Source of the DNA: Thermoanaerobaculia bacterium
Lineage (GTDB): Bacteria > Acidobacteriota > Thermoanaerobaculia > Multivoradales > Multivoraceae
Assembly: GCA_022826745.1 (NCBI GenBank)
Contig: JAJDUI010000019.1
Location: forward strand, 1-52,994
Direction: 5' to 3'
Length of the DNA stretch: 52,994 bases
Position 1 is the first letter of the stretch; every line of letters begins with the position of its first letter. Positions 34,164-43,930 of this stretch are shown here, in pieces. Below the pieces are notes generated by a model, which was not told the origin of the DNA, did not search any database, and saw only the letters and a list, made by a program, of their open reading frames with translations. A program made the translations under genes and the position numbers.

Positions 34164-36510
34164 CGCGGCCCGCCGGGTCCTTGCGCCGGCCTCGATGCTG
34201 GCGTTGGCCCTTGCCGCCTGCGGACCCGAGCCGGAGGACGCCGCGCCATCGTCGGTCCGGGCGGACGTGGAGCACCTGCTCAGTGGGACATCGAGCGGGC
34301 AGCCCCCGGTCATCCTGATCACCATCGACACGCTGCGGGCCGACCGGCTGTCGAGCTACGGCTCGGACCGGGTCGCGACGCCGCACCTGGACCGTCTGGC
34401 GACGGAGGGGATTCGCTTCGCCAACGCGTCGTCGACGGTGCCGTTCACGTTGCCTGCGCACAGCTCGATCATGACCGGGCTCTACCCGCCGTCCCATGGG
34501 GTGCGCGAGAACGTCGGCTACGTGCTGGCGCCCGAGCTGGTGACCATCGCCGAGCGGTTCCGCGACGCCGGCTACCGGACCGGCGGTTTCGTCAGCGCCT
34601 TCGTGCTCGATGCGCGCTGGGGCATCGCCCGCGGCTTCGACACCTACGTAGACGACTTCGACCTCGACGCGATGGCGGGCGCCAACCTGGGGTCGGTCCA
34701 GCGGGCAGGTCCGGAGACCATCGCGCACGCGTTGGAATGGCTCGACGGCGTGGGCGGGGAGGAGTCCTTCTTCCTGTGGCTCCACCTGTTCGATCCCCAC
34801 GATCCGTACGACCCGCCGGAACCGTTCCGGTCCGAGTACCAGGGCCGGCCCTACGACGGCGAGGTCGCCTACACGGATTCCCTGATCGGCGAGTTCCGCA
34901 CCGCCCTCGAGGAGCGCGGTCTCTTCGATGAATCCGTCCTCGTGCTGACGTCGGACCACGGCGAGGGACTGGGCGACCACGGCGAGAGCTACCACGGCTT
35001 CTTCGTCTACGACTCCACCGTCCACGTGCCGCTCATCGTGCGGCTGCCCGGCGGCACGGAGCGCGGCCGGGTGGTCGGCGACGCCGTGAGCCACGTCGAC
35101 ATCGCGCCGACCCTGATCGAGCTGCTGGACCTTGACGGAGCTGGCGCAGGCCAGGGCCGGAGTCTGCTCCCGGACATGCAGGGACTGCCGAATCCTCTTG
35201 CCGAACGGAGCGTGTACGCCGAGTCCTTCTACGCGCTCGACCACTACGGCTGGGCGCCGCTTCGCTCGCTGCGCACGGCGGAGCACAAGTACATCGAAGC
35301 GCCGGACCCCGAGCTCTACGCCCTGCTCGAAGACCCGGGTGAACTCGCGAACGTCCTCCTCGAAGAGCGCGACCTGTCGCGCCGCCTGCGGGCGGAGGCT
35401 CTCGAGTTCGCGGCGGAACTCGATCGGGCGGCCCCGAGTTCCAGCGCGGAACCGGATCTCGACGAGGACACGCTGGCGCAGTTGCGAGCGCTCGGTTACC
35501 TCGCCGGCCGGGGCGCCGCCGGCCGGGGGGATTCCGAAAGCCCGCGCGCCGACCCGAAGGACAAGGCGCACCTGCATCGCGCCATCATGCGGGCGCAGAG
35601 CGCTTTCGGCGCCGGCGACGAGGACGCGGCCGCGGCCGAGCTGCGGGCGGCGCTGTCGGAGGACGATGGGCTGCTCGACGCGCACCAGCTCCTGGGCACG
35701 ATCACGCTCCTCGCGGGCGATCCGGAGCCGGCGATCGGCCACTTCCAGAGCGCGCTGGCCCTCGATCCCGAGCACCGGCAGTCCCTGCTCGGCCTCGCCA
35801 ACGCCTACCGCGAGCTGGGACGCATCGACGAGGCGGTGGTCGGCTACCGCCGGCTGCTCGAAGTCGCGGGTCAGGACGCGAAGGCGACGATGGCGCTGGC
35901 GCGGATCCACGTCGACCGCGGCGAGCTGAGCGAAGCGGAGCAGGTGCTGACGGCCGCCGCCGAAGGACGCGAACCGCCAGCAGTCGTCGCGAACAAGCTG
36001 GGCGAGGTGATGGCGCTCCTGGGCCGTAGCGGCGACGCGGAGACGAAGTTCCGGCAGGCCATCTCATCGAACCCGGAACTCGGCGAGGCCCATTTCAACC
36101 TGGCCGTTCTGCTGGATGAGTCGGGGAGGATGGAGGACGCGGTCACCGCCTACCGGCAGGCCGAGGAACTGCGCCCGCGCGACCATCGGCCCCGGTTCAA
36201 TCTCGGCCGCCTCTACGGCCGGCAGGGCCGCGCGGACCTCCAGATCGAGGCCTACCGCGGAGCGGTCGAGGCGGCGCCGGACTTCACCGTCGGGTACTTC
36301 CACCTGGCGAAGGCCCTGATGGACCACGGGCGGGACCTCAAGGAAGCGGAGAGGTTGGCACGCCGCGGTCTGGAGGGCGAGCCGACCGGTCGGGACGGCG
36401 CGCTCGGCTACTTCGTGCTCGCCGACATCCTGAACCGGCTGGGACGGCCGGCCGAGGAGCGGCAGGCGCTGGCCCGCGGACAGGAACTCCTAGCCGGCCG
36501 CGAGCGTTGA
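34135..36510 (+). CDS. Sulfatase-fold lipoprotein with C-terminal TPR domain, lacking the formylglycine residue
   Basis: 791 residues. A lipoprotein signal ends in LALAAC (Cys29). Residues about 58-400 are the alkaline-phosphatase/sulfatase superfamily domain: LITIDTLRADRLSSYG with metal Asp residues, HLFDPHDPYDPP, LTSDHGEGLGDHGE and a late HVPLIVR. The sulfatase maturation motif CxPxR reads T105-L-P-A-H109, so no Cys or Ser can become formylglycine. A Thr nucleophile, as in phosphoethanolamine transferases and phosphodiesterases, is possible. Residues about 460-790 hold at least six TPRs. It overlaps the upstream gene by 29 bases and the convergent hydrolase by 21. Such sulfatase-TPR fusions are frequent in Acidobacteriota. 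Confidence 0.88.
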   Translation: MRNASGAGCSAARRVLAPASMLALALAACGPEPEDAAPSSVRADVEHLLSGTSSGQPPVILITIDTLRADRLSSYGSDRVATPHLDRLATEGIRFANASSTVPFTLPAHSSIMTGLYPPSHGVRENVGYVLAPELVTIAERFRDAGYRTGGFVSAFVLDARWGIARGFDTYVDDFDLDAMAGANLGSVQRAGPETIAHALEWLDGVGGEESFFLWLHLFDPHDPYDPPEPFRSEYQGRPYDGEVAYTDSLIGEFRTALEERGLFDESVLVLTSDHGEGLGDHGESYHGFFVYDSTVHVPLIVRLPGGTERGRVVGDAVSHVDIAPTLIELLDLDGAGAGQGRSLLPDMQGLPNPLAERSVYAESFYALDHYGWAPLRSLRTAEHKYIEAPDPELYALLEDPGELANVLLEERDLSRRLRAEALEFAAELDRAAPSSSAEPDLDEDTLAQLRALGYLAGRGAAGRGDSESPRADPKDKAHLHRAIMRAQSAFGAGDEDAAAAELRAALSEDDGLLDAHQLLGTITLLAGDPEPAIGHFQSALALDPEHRQSLLGLANAYRELGRIDEAVVGYRRLLEVAGQDAKATMALARIHVDRGELSEAEQVLTAAAEGREPPAVVANKLGEVMALLGRSGDAETKFRQAISSNPELGEAHFNLAVLLDESGRMEDAVTAYRQAEELRPRDHRPRFNLGRLYGRQGRADLQIEAYRGAVEAAPDFTVGYFHLAKALMDHGRDLKEAERLARRGLEGEPTGRDGALGYFVLADILNRLGRPAEERQALARGQELLAGRER

Positions 36511-37350
36511 GGCCACGAGGACCGCCATCTGCTCCGGATCCTCCAGCGGGCCGAGGTGGCCGAGCCCCTCGACCTGGAGAAAGAGCACGTTCGGCAACTC
36601 GCTCACGATCGCCTCGGCCCAGTACGCGGGCCCCGGTATGAGCACGGATCCCCGCATCAGGGTCACCGGGCACTCCACCTGGCGGAGCCCGTCCCAGGCA
36701 CGGTGGTGGGGCCCCATGAGGTAGAGCTGCGCCTCGACGTCGGGGTGGCACTTGATCTCGACCGCGCCGTCCGCCGACGGTGCGAAGCCATGCCGGACGT
36801 AGACCTCGAGCGCTTCCGGGTCGAGCAGGGAGTACGGGACCTTTTCGGCGTAGTTGGCGACGGCGGCTTCGTGCGACGCGAAGCGTCTGCGACGACGCCG
36901 GGTCCGTTCGACCCAGACGCCGAGGCGGGCGTCGTCGTCCGTGACGCCCGGCGGATAGATGACCGGTTCGTAGCAGACGAGGCCGGCGAACAGGCCCGGC
37001 CGCTTGGGCGCGATCATCAGCAGCGCGGCGGCGCCCATCGAGTGGCCGAACCCGAACAGCGGTCGTTCGGCGCCGAGTTCCAGCGCGTCGATCACCGCGA
37101 CCAGGTCCTCCGCACAGCTCTCCCAGCTGTAGTCGAGGCCGTCCGGCGCGGTCGCGTCGCCATGCCCCCGCACGTCGACGCTGATTCGGCGAAAGCCGTC
37201 GAGGTGTTCGAGCATCGGGTCGTAGACCCGCCCGTGGAAGCCGGTGGCGTGACCGGCGATCAGGTCGGGGCCATCGCCGCCGAAGTCGTAGACGGCGAGT
37301 TCGACGCCGTCGGTGGACTGGACGCGGTGGACGGAAACCGGTTCGAGCAT
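36490..37350 (-). CDS. Alpha/beta hydrolase
   Basis: 286 residues. The elbow FGHSMGAAAL gives Ser104, the HGxG-like segment is GHATGFHGRVYD, and the catalytic His lies in VEGLGHLGPLEDPE. The acid probably follows VTLMRGSVLIPGPAYW. An Arg-rich stretch (ERTRRRRRRF) sits in the cap. Substrate is unknown. The gene stands alone, convergent with the sulfatase-fold gene (21-base overlap) and divergent from the histidine kinase gene (53 bases between starts). Confidence 0.88.
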   Translation of the reverse strand: MLEPVSVHRVQSTDGVELAVYDFGGDGPDLIAGHATGFHGRVYDPMLEHLDGFRRISVDVRGHGDATAPDGLDYSWESCAEDLVAVIDALELGAERPLFGFGHSMGAAALLMIAPKRPGLFAGLVCYEPVIYPPGVTDDDARLGVWVERTRRRRRRFASHEAAVANYAEKVPYSLLDPEALEVYVRHGFAPSADGAVEIKCHPDVEAQLYLMGPHHRAWDGLRQVECPVTLMRGSVLIPGPAYWAEAIVSELPNVLFLQVEGLGHLGPLEDPEQMAVLVASTLAAG

Positions 37351-37403
37351 CGGCCGGGGAAACTAGCAGCATCCGGCACAGGCCATCGTTGCAGAATAGG
37401 GCG

Positions 37404-38546
37404 ATGCCGAAGCATGTCGCCAGGTTCAGCCGTGGAAGCCGCCGCTCGGCGGAGAGCATCCGGGTGTGGCGGCTGCAGATCGGCTTCCTGCTGCTGCTCG
37501 CGATCACGGCTGTGCAGGTCGTCTGGTGGCTCGTCGACCAGTCCAGGCTGGCGGACCGCATCGCCTCCGACCGCGTCGCCGAGGTCGAACTGGACCGGCA
37601 GGCGGCGGAGGGGTCGCTGCGAGCCGGCCAGTCGAGTGAGGAACTCCGCGCTCTCTACCCGCATCTGGAGATCGAAGCCGGGGAGGTGAGGATACGGGCG
37701 GCGGCCCGCGCGGCGATCGAACGGGATCGACGCAGCCACCTGAACCAGTATCGCTGGGAGGGGGGCTTCTTTCTCGCGGTGATCGCGGGTGGGGTACTGC
37801 TTCTGTGGGGCGTCCTGCGCCGGGAGGCGGATCTCCTGTCCCGGCAGCAGAACTTCCTCGCCGCCGTGTCCCACGAGTTGCGGAGTCCGCTGGCGAGCCT
37901 GCGGCTGACGACGGAGACGTTGCTGCTCCGTGATCTGGCGGCGGCGGATCGTCGCGAGTTGCTCGATCGCAACCTGGAGGATCTGAGACGTCTGGAGCGG
38001 ATGATCGGCAATCTCCTGGAGACGAACCGCCTGGAGCATGCGAAGGTCGAGCCGCGCCGGGAACCGGTCGATCTGGCGGAGGCGGTGTCCCTCGCCTTCG
38101 CCGAACTCGGGCACCGGAACGATGGCGGCGACGGCATCGAGATCGAGGTCAGGGTCGAGGACGGCCTCGATCTGCAGGCGGACCCCGTTGGCCTGGGCAC
38201 GGTGCTGCGGAACCTGATCGGCAACGCGATCGAGTCCGCCCAGGCGGCCGGCACGAGAGTGGAAGTCGTGGCCAGGCGGCTGGACTCGACCGTCGAACTC
38301 GAAGTGGCCGACGACGGCGTCGGCTTCGACCCCGCGGACGGCCGTCGCCTGTTCGAGAAGTTCTACCGACCCGGCAGCGAGTTGCGGCGCGACAAGAAGG
38401 GCAGCGGGTTGGGGCTCTACCTGGTGCGGAGCTTCGTGACGCTCGAGGGAGGTGAGGTGGAGGCGAGCAGCGAGGGCCCGGGCCGCGGCGCGGTGTTCCG
38501 GGTCACATGGCCGATCAGGCGGCAGGCCGCGGGAGCGGCGTCGTGA
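37404..38546 (+). CDS. Sensor histidine kinase
   Basis: 380 residues from ATG 37404. Two membrane helices (about 24-44 and 120-140) flank a short periplasmic sensor of about 75 residues. The dimerisation box FLAAVSHELRSPLASLR gives the phospho-His157. The ATPase domain has NLIGNAIESAQ (N box), DDGVGFDP (G1), FEKFYRP (F box) and GSGLGLYLV (G2). All parts needed for autophosphorylation are present. The stop overlaps a GTG start of the response regulator, so the two form a coupled two-component system. The signal is unknown. Confidence 0.93.
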   Translation: MPKHVARFSRGSRRSAESIRVWRLQIGFLLLLAITAVQVVWWLVDQSRLADRIASDRVAEVELDRQAAEGSLRAGQSSEELRALYPHLEIEAGEVRIRAAARAAIERDRRSHLNQYRWEGGFFLAVIAGGVLLLWGVLRREADLLSRQQNFLAAVSHELRSPLASLRLTTETLLLRDLAAADRRELLDRNLEDLRRLERMIGNLLETNRLEHAKVEPRREPVDLAEAVSLAFAELGHRNDGGDGIEIEVRVEDGLDLQADPVGLGTVLRNLIGNAIESAQAAGTRVEVVARRLDSTVELEVADDGVGFDPADGRRLFEKFYRPGSELRRDKKGSGLGLYLVRSFVTLEGGEVEASSEGPGRGAVFRVTWPIRRQAAGAAS

Positions 38547-39259
38547 GACCCGTAGTCGAAGACCAGGTGCGAGTCCTGCTGATCGAGGACGAGGAGAATC
38601 TCGCCGCCGGCATCCGCTTCAACCTGGAGGCCGAGGGCCTCGACGTCGACTGGGTTCGCGACGGCGGGCAGGCGCTGGAGCGGGTTCGGGATCCGCGCTA
38701 CCAGCTCGTGATTCTCGACGTGATGTTGCCGGGCGTGGACGGGTTCACGCTGTGCGAGGAGGCGCGTAGAGCTGGCGTCGATACGCCGGTCCTCTTCCTG
38801 ACCGCCAAGGCGGAGGTGTCCGACCGGATTCGCGGGCTCGAGGCCGGAGGCGACGACTATCTCGCGAAGCCGTTTCACCTGACGGAGCTCCTGCTGCGGG
38901 TGCAGGCGATCCTCCGGCGACGGTCATGGCGTCCCGGCGACGCGGCGGACGCCGTGCGCTTCGGCGGCAACCACTTCGACTTCGTGGCCTTCGCCGGCGC
39001 CTCCTGGGACGGTCAGGCGCAGCAGTTGACCCAGAAGGAGGCGATGATCCTCAAGACCCTGGCGGAGCGGGAGGGCGAAGTCGTCTCGCGCGAGGACATC
39101 CTGGACCGCGTCTGGGGCTACGAGGCCTTCCCGTCGTCCCGGACGGTCGACAACTTCATCCTCCGGCTGCGCAAGCGCTTCGAACCCGACCCCGAGCGGC
39201 CGCGCCACTTCCACACCGTCCGCGGCGTCGGCTACCGGTTCACCGCCGACGCGGACTGA
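38543..39259 (+). CDS. OmpR-family response regulator
   Basis: 238 residues from GTG 38543, chosen because GTGA overlaps the kinase stop; an ATG at 38507 would give a longer overlap. The receiver has the acidic pocket (E15-D16), phospho-acceptor Asp59 in LVILDVMLPG, the Thr in LFLTAKAE and the Lys in YLAKPFHL. The C-terminal winged helix is complete (LTQKEAMILKTLAEREGEVVSREDIL ... SSRTVDNFILRLRKRFE ... FHTVRGVGYRF). It should bind promoter direct repeats after phosphorylation by the upstream kinase. Its end is 10 bases from the convergent FKBP gene. Confidence 0.94.
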   Translation: MRPVVEDQVRVLLIEDEENLAAGIRFNLEAEGLDVDWVRDGGQALERVRDPRYQLVILDVMLPGVDGFTLCEEARRAGVDTPVLFLTAKAEVSDRIRGLEAGGDDYLAKPFHLTELLLRVQAILRRRSWRPGDAADAVRFGGNHFDFVAFAGASWDGQAQQLTQKEAMILKTLAEREGEVVSREDILDRVWGYEAFPSSRTVDNFILRLRKRFEPDPERPRHFHTVRGVGYRFTADAD

Positions 39260-39269
39260 GCCGCGGGCG

Positions 39270-39998
39270 CTACTCGACTTCGAGGAGCTCGAGCTCGAAG
39301 GTGAGGGCCGCGGCGGGCGGGATGGCTGGCGGCGAGCCGTTCGCGCCGTAGGCGAGTTCGGCGGGAATGAAGAGTTCCCACCTGGCGCCCGGCTTCATCA
39401 ACTGCAACGCCTCTGACCAGCCGGGAATGAAGCCGCTGACGGGGTAGGTGGTCGGCTGGTCGCGGTCGTAGGTGCTGTCGAACACGGTGCCGTCGATCAG
39501 GGCGCCGCGATAGTGGACGGTGACCGTCTGGTTCGCCGTGGGGCTGTCGCCGCTGCCCGCGCGGAGTTCCCGGTAGAGGAGACCGGAGTCCGTCTTGACG
39601 ATGCCCTCTTCCCTGGCCTTCTCGGCGAGGAAAGCGGCGCTCCTGGCGGTGTTCTCCATCATGGCTGCTTGCCGGGCGCGGTCCGCGTGTTCCTGCATCT
39701 TCTTGTTGAGTTCTCCCAGAACCGCGTCGATCTCGGCCTCCTCGAGCGCCGCCGTGCCCTCCAGAGAGTCCAGGAATCCGCGGAGCAGCAGGTCCTTGTC
39801 GAGGTTCAGGTCCCCGGCATCCAGGTTGCTGCCGATGTTCAGGCCGATCGCGTAGGAGGCCTTCTCGTCCCATGTCTCGGGGGCCGCCGGCGGATCGTCG
39901 GCTGCGGCGGTGGCGGTTTCCTGCGCGCAGGCGGGCGCGGCGAGGATGATGGCGAGGAATGGGGCGCTGAACTGCCAGGGGCGGCGTGGTGTCTTCAT
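39270..39998 (-). CDS. FKBP-type peptidyl-prolyl isomerase, exported
   Basis: 242 residues from ATG 39998; ATG 40007 is also possible. A signal peptide (FLAIILAAPACAQE) directs export; the Cys is not in a clear lipobox. Residues about 45-130 form the helical FkpA/Mip-type dimerisation domain (KASYAIGLNIGSNLDAG ... AFLAEKAREEGIVKTDSGL). The FKBP domain fills the rest, with VTVHYRGALIDGTVFDSTYDR, FIPGWSEALQLMKPG and FIPAELAYG. It should catalyse proline isomerisation during periplasmic folding. It is divergent from uppP (56 bases between starts). Confidence 0.93.
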   Translation of the reverse strand: MKTPRRPWQFSAPFLAIILAAPACAQETATAAADDPPAAPETWDEKASYAIGLNIGSNLDAGDLNLDKDLLLRGFLDSLEGTAALEEAEIDAVLGELNKKMQEHADRARQAAMMENTARSAAFLAEKAREEGIVKTDSGLLYRELRAGSGDSPTANQTVTVHYRGALIDGTVFDSTYDRDQPTTYPVSGFIPGWSEALQLMKPGARWELFIPAELAYGANGSPPAIPPAAALTFELELLEVE

Positions 39999-40054
39999 GG
40001 CGCGCATGGTATCCGCAGGACGGGTGGGCCTCGTCCCTTCGCTATCCTCGCCGC

Positions 40055-40849
40055 GTGCAGCCGCTGCAGTTGATCCTCGTGGCACTGGTGCAGGGGCTGA
40101 CCGAGTACCTGCCGATCAGTTCGACGGCACACCTCATCCTGCTGCCGCAGCTGTTCGGCTGGCCGGACCAGGGTCTGGCGGTCGACGTGGCGGCGAACAC
40201 CGGCACGCTGGTGGCCGTTGTCGCGTACTTCCGAAAGGACCTTGCGGTCTACGTGCGGACTCTGTTCCACGGCGGCGAGGCCGGCGACCCCGCTGCAAGG
40301 CGAATGATCCCGCTGCTGGTGCTGGCCTCGCTGCCGGTTCTCGTCGTCGGCATCGTGGCGGGCGACTGGATCGCCGGCGACGCCCGCAGCCCGGGCGTGA
40401 TCGCCTGGGCGACGATCGGCTTCGGCCTGGTGCTCGGCGTCGCGGATCGCTGGGGAGGGCAGGAGCGCCGGCTCGAGCAGGTGAACTGGCGGAATGCCCT
40501 GGTGTTCGGGCTGGCACAGGCAGCGGCGCTCGTTCCGGGCGCTTCCCGGGCCGGCGTCGTCATCAGCGCCGGCCGGCTGCTCGGTTTCGACCGCGAGTCG
40601 TCGGCCCGCTTCGCCTTCCTGCTGGCGCTGCCGGTGGGGGTCTTCGTCGCCGGCAAGGACAGTCTCGACCTGGTGAGCGGCACGCTGCCGCTGTCCCAAC
40701 TGCCGTCGCTGCTCCTGGTCGCCGCGCTGTCGGCGGTGGTCGGCTACCTGGTCATCGGCGGCCTGCTCGGCTGGCTCAGACGGCGCAGCCTGCAGGTCTT
40801 CGTCGGCTACCGGCTGGCGCTGGGCTCCGTGCTGCTCGTGGTCTTCTAG
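40055..40849 (+). CDS. uppP: Undecaprenyl-diphosphate phosphatase
   Basis: 264 residues from GTG 40055. The signature QGLTEYLPISSTAHLIL (10-26) and the second motif LVPGASRAGVVISAGRLLG carry the catalytic Glu, Ser and Arg residues of BacA/UppP. About eight hydrophobic helices make it an integral membrane protein. It recycles undecaprenyl diphosphate to the monophosphate carrier used in peptidoglycan and O-antigen synthesis. Length agrees with the family. It ends before a hairpin at 40872-40903. Confidence 0.94.
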   Translation: MQPLQLILVALVQGLTEYLPISSTAHLILLPQLFGWPDQGLAVDVAANTGTLVAVVAYFRKDLAVYVRTLFHGGEAGDPAARRMIPLLVLASLPVLVVGIVAGDWIAGDARSPGVIAWATIGFGLVLGVADRWGGQERRLEQVNWRNALVFGLAQAAALVPGASRAGVVISAGRLLGFDRESSARFAFLLALPVGVFVAGKDSLDLVSGTLPLSQLPSLLLVAALSAVVGYLVIGGLLGWLRRRSLQVFVGYRLALGSVLLVVF

Positions 40850-40871
40850 CCAGCTCGTCCACGACCACGAA

Positions 40872-40903
40872 AGGCAGCGCAGCGTGACGCGGCGCTGCTG
40901 CCT
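40872..40903 (+). terminator. Hairpin after uppP
   Basis: The segment starting AGGCAGCGC and ending GCGCTGCTGCCT pairs over 7 + 2 bases with a small bulge, 22 bases beyond the uppP stop. No T-run follows, so termination is only possible, not shown. The rest of the 130-base gap to the next gene holds nothing I can name. Confidence 0.35.
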
Positions 40904-40979
40904 GAACCGCTTGATCGCGCAACCATCGCGAAAAGAGTAGAGGGGTTCGCCCAAATGACACCTTAGGCGGCTAGCCTTC

Positions 40980-42134
40980 GTGCTCGTGAACTCACTCGTT
41001 CCCTTCGATCGAATCCTCGCGTTGCTGCATCGGGCCGCCCTCGACGACGTGCACTGGCCCGCCGCCACCGCCCTGATCGAACATGCCTGTGGCGCCACGG
41101 GAAACGCCCTCGCGGTCTGCCAAAGCACCGGCAACGGGGCGCGCGTCCACTTCGCCCGGTTGCTCTACGGCGGCGAGCCTCGACAGGACCTGGCGCACGA
41201 GTACTTCGACGTGTACTACGCCCACGACGAAGGGCCGCCCCGCCTCTCGGAGCGGCCCGTCGGCCAACTGGTCAATGTTCCCGACCTGTACACCCAAAGG
41301 GAGTTGAGGACGTCGGCGGCGTACAACGAGGGATGGGGCCGCGGCCAAGGCCAGAACGGCTTGATTACGCGCCTCGACTGGGTGGACGGCCTGAGTGTGG
41401 TCTGGGCTATCGGCAACCCGATCGCTAGCGGCGGCTGGCAGTCGGATCAGCTCCGGTTGATCGAGTCTCTGCTGCCGCATGTCCGCCACGTGGTTCGGGT
41501 TCGTCAGGCGCTGGCCGGCGCCGAGGCGTTGAGCGGGGGGCTGGCCGGTCTGCTGGACAACAGCCGGATCGGCGTCCTGCGCCTGGACCGCCACGGGCGC
41601 GTGGTGGCGGCGAACGCCCCCGCCCAGGACATTCTGCGCCGCGGCGAGGGCTTGTCCGACCGGGACGGCGCCCTGCACGCTTCGCTGCCGGCGGATGACG
41701 GTCGTCTGCAGCGGCTGCTGAAAGGCGCGCTGCCGGTGTTCGGGAGCGAGACGCCGCCGAGGGGCGGCTCGATCAGGATCCAGCGGTCCTCGCTTCGGTC
41801 TCGGCTGGAGCTTCACGTACACGCCATCGACGCCAGGCAGGCGGACTTCGGGGGCCGCCGGGTGGCGGCCCTGGTGCTCGTGGTCGACCCGGAGAACCGC
41901 CCGTGCATCGACCCGGTCCGGTTGTCGATGCTGCTCGACCTGTCGCCGTCGGAGGCCCGGGTGTCGGCGCTGCTGGCCGAGGGCCGGCCGGTACGAGAGA
42001 TCGCCTCGACCGCGGGCGACAAGGAGAGCTACGTCCGCTGGCTTCTGAAGCAGGTCTACAAGAAGCAGGGAGTGTCCGGGCAGGTCGCCCTGGTGCAGCG
42101 GGTTCTCACGGCGTACGCGTTTCCCCGGCGCTGA
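40980..42134 (+). CDS. LuxR-type helix-turn-helix regulator
   Basis: 384 residues from GTG 40980. The C-terminal 60 residues (LSPSEARVSALLAEGRPVREIASTAGDKESYVRWLLKQVYKKQGVSGQVALV) match a LuxR/GerE-type HTH. Residues about 180-290 look like a PAS-like sensor (NSRIGVLRLDRHGRVVAANAPAQDIL). The first 170 residues are a separate alpha/beta domain, rich in His and Trp, of unrecognised type. The protein should be a ligand-sensing transcription regulator; nothing shows its target. It is convergent with leuB, leaving 87 bases that contain the short palindrome CCGCGATCGCGG. Confidence 0.8.
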   Translation: MLVNSLVPFDRILALLHRAALDDVHWPAATALIEHACGATGNALAVCQSTGNGARVHFARLLYGGEPRQDLAHEYFDVYYAHDEGPPRLSERPVGQLVNVPDLYTQRELRTSAAYNEGWGRGQGQNGLITRLDWVDGLSVVWAIGNPIASGGWQSDQLRLIESLLPHVRHVVRVRQALAGAEALSGGLAGLLDNSRIGVLRLDRHGRVVAANAPAQDILRRGEGLSDRDGALHASLPADDGRLQRLLKGALPVFGSETPPRGGSIRIQRSSLRSRLELHVHAIDARQADFGGRRVAALVLVVDPENRPCIDPVRLSMLLDLSPSEARVSALLAEGRPVREIASTAGDKESYVRWLLKQVYKKQGVSGQVALVQRVLTAYAFPRR

Positions 42135-42221
42135 CGGCCGGCGACGGTACCCGCGATCGCGGACGCCACGGCGGTTCCGGACGGTTGCCGCCCGTAGCTG
42201 CTGTCGCCAGCTGCGTCGCGG

Positions 42222-43292
42222 TCAGGCGTCGCCGATCCTCGCGGCGATGGCTCCGCCCATCTCCGCCGTGGACACGGCCGGCTGCCCTTCGGCCGCCAGA
42301 TCGGCGGTACGGAGCCCGTCGTTCAGCACCGCGGCGACCGCCGCCTCGACCTGAGCCGCCTCTGCCTCCAGGTCGAGGCTGTGGCGGAGCAGCATCGCTG
42401 CGCTCAGGATGGCGCCGACCGGGTTGGCGATGCCGCGGCCCGCGATGTCGGGCGCGGAGCCGTGGACCGGCTCGTACAGGCCCTGGCGGCCGGAGCCCAG
42501 CGACGCCGAGGGCAGCATGCCGAGCGAACCGGCGAGGATCGCCGCCTCGTCGCTCAGGATGTCGCCGAACATGTTGCCGGCGAGGATCACGTCGTAGTCC
42601 GCGGGCGAGCGCATCAACTGCATCGCGAAGGCGTCGACGAGGTGGTGGCTGACCTCGACGTCCGGATACGCGCTGGCGACTTCCGTCACGGAACGCCGCC
42701 AGAGCCGCATCGAGGCCAGCACGTTCGCCTTGTCGATTGACGCGACCTTGCCGCGGCGTCCCCGCGCCGCCCGCAGCGCGACCCGGGCGACGCGTTCCAC
42801 CTCGGCGGTGGAGTAGACGAGGGTGTCGTGGGCCACGTCGCCGTCGCCCTGTTCCTGGCGGGGCCCGAAGTAGATGCCGCCGGTCAGTTCGCGCACGAAC
42901 AGCAGGTCGACGCCGCGCAGCAGTTCGGGCCTGAGCGGCGCGAACTCCATCAGCGACTCGAACACCGGCACCGGGCGCAGGTTGGCGAACAGGCCCATCT
43001 CGGCGCGCAGGTCGAGCAGCCCCTGCTCGGGCCGGAGTTCGGCGCTCGGGTCGGACCATTTCGGGCCGCCGACGGCGCCCAGCAGCACCGCGTCGGCCGC
43101 CTTGCACGCGGCCAGGGTCGCTGGCGGCAGCGGATCGCTGAAGTCGTCGATCGCGTTGCCGCCCATTGGATGGGACTCGAGCTGGAACTCGTGTCCGCCG
43201 AGGTCGGCCACGACCTTCAGGACGCGGGACGCTTCCGCGGTGACTTCGGGTCCTATGCCGTCGCCGGGCAGGAGGACGATGCTCGCCTGCAT
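42222..43292 (-). CDS. leuB: 3-isopropylmalate dehydrogenase
   Basis: 356 residues, standard length. The motifs [41 protein letters not shown] and [18 protein letters not shown] (Mg ligands) are all present, as is the NAD loop [16 protein letters not shown]. It oxidises and decarboxylates 3-isopropylmalate to 2-ketoisocaproate, the last leucine-specific step before IlvE. It is the final gene of the ilv-leu run, 14 bases after leuD. Confidence 0.96.
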   Translation of the reverse strand: MQASIVLLPGDGIGPEVTAEASRVLKVVADLGGHEFQLESHPMGGNAIDDFSDPLPPATLAACKAADAVLLGAVGGPKWSDPSAELRPEQGLLDLRAEMGLFANLRPVPVFESLMEFAPLRPELLRGVDLLFVRELTGGIYFGPRQEQGDGDVAHDTLVYSTAEVERVARVALRAARGRRGKVASIDKANVLASMRLWRRSVTEVASAYPDVEVSHHLVDAFAMQLMRSPADYDVILAGNMFGDILSDEAAILAGSLGMLPSASLGSGRQGLYEPVHGSAPDIAGRGIANPVGAILSAAMLLRHSLDLEAEAAQVEAAVAAVLNDGLRTADLAAEGQPAVSTAEMGGAIAARIGDA

Positions 43293-43306
43293 GGGGAGTC
43301 GTTCGC

Positions 43307-43930
43307 TCAGCCTGATCGGGTGTCGAGCCGCGCCGGGTGGGCGGTCTCGAACGCCTGGATCGCCGGCGCCTGGTTCAGCAGGTAGCCGAGCTGATCCGTG
43401 CCGTCGAGCAGGCAGCGGCGGGCGAAGGGGTCGACCTCGAAGTTCGTCTCGCCGCCGGCGGGCAGGCTGAGGGTCTGTGCCTCCAGGTCTATCGTGACCT
43501 CGGCGGTCGGGTCCGCGGCGACGGCGTCGAACAGCGACGCGGAGACTTCTTCGGTTACCGGCACGACGAGCAGGCCGTTCTTCAGCGCGTTGCTGCGGAA
43601 GATGTCGGCGAAGGAGGTGCTGATGACCGCGCGGAAGCCGTAGCCGACGAGGGCCCAGGGCGCGTGCTCTCGCGAGCTGCCGCAGCCGAAGTTGTCGCCG
43701 GCGAGCAGGATTCTGGCGTCTCCGTGCTCGGCGCGGTTCAGTACGAAGTCGGCGATGGGCTCGCCTTCGGGATCGCCGTCCCGGTAGCGCCAGCGGGAGA
43801 AGAGGCCGGAGGCGAGGCCGCTGCGGTCGGTGACCTTCAGGTAGGACGCCGGGATGATCTGGTCGGTGTCGACGTTCTGGATCGGCAACGGGGCCATCGT
43901 GCCGGTGAAGCGGGTGAGATTCGTGCTCAC
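43307..43930 (-). CDS. leuD: 3-isopropylmalate dehydratase, small subunit
   Basis: 207 residues from GTG 43930, whose GTGA overlaps the leuC stop. The swivel-domain motifs [30 protein letters not shown] and [15 protein letters not shown] are intact. It pairs with LeuC to isomerise 2-isopropylmalate to 3-isopropylmalate. The overlap indicates translational coupling that would favour equal subunit amounts. Confidence 0.96.
   Translation of the reverse strand: MSTNLTRFTGTMAPLPIQNVDTDQIIPASYLKVTDRSGLASGLFSRWRYRDGDPEGEPIADFVLNRAEHGDARILLAGDNFGCGSSREHAPWALVGYGFRAVISTSFADIFRSNALKNGLLVVPVTEEVSASLFDAVAADPTAEVTIDLEAQTLSLPAGGETNFEVDPFARRCLLDGTDQLGYLLNQAPAIQAFETAHPARLDTRSG

Noticed and set aside
33940..35910. 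A 656-residue open frame on the minus strand
   Set aside because: It is antisense to the sulfatase/TPR gene and shows no domain or start signal.
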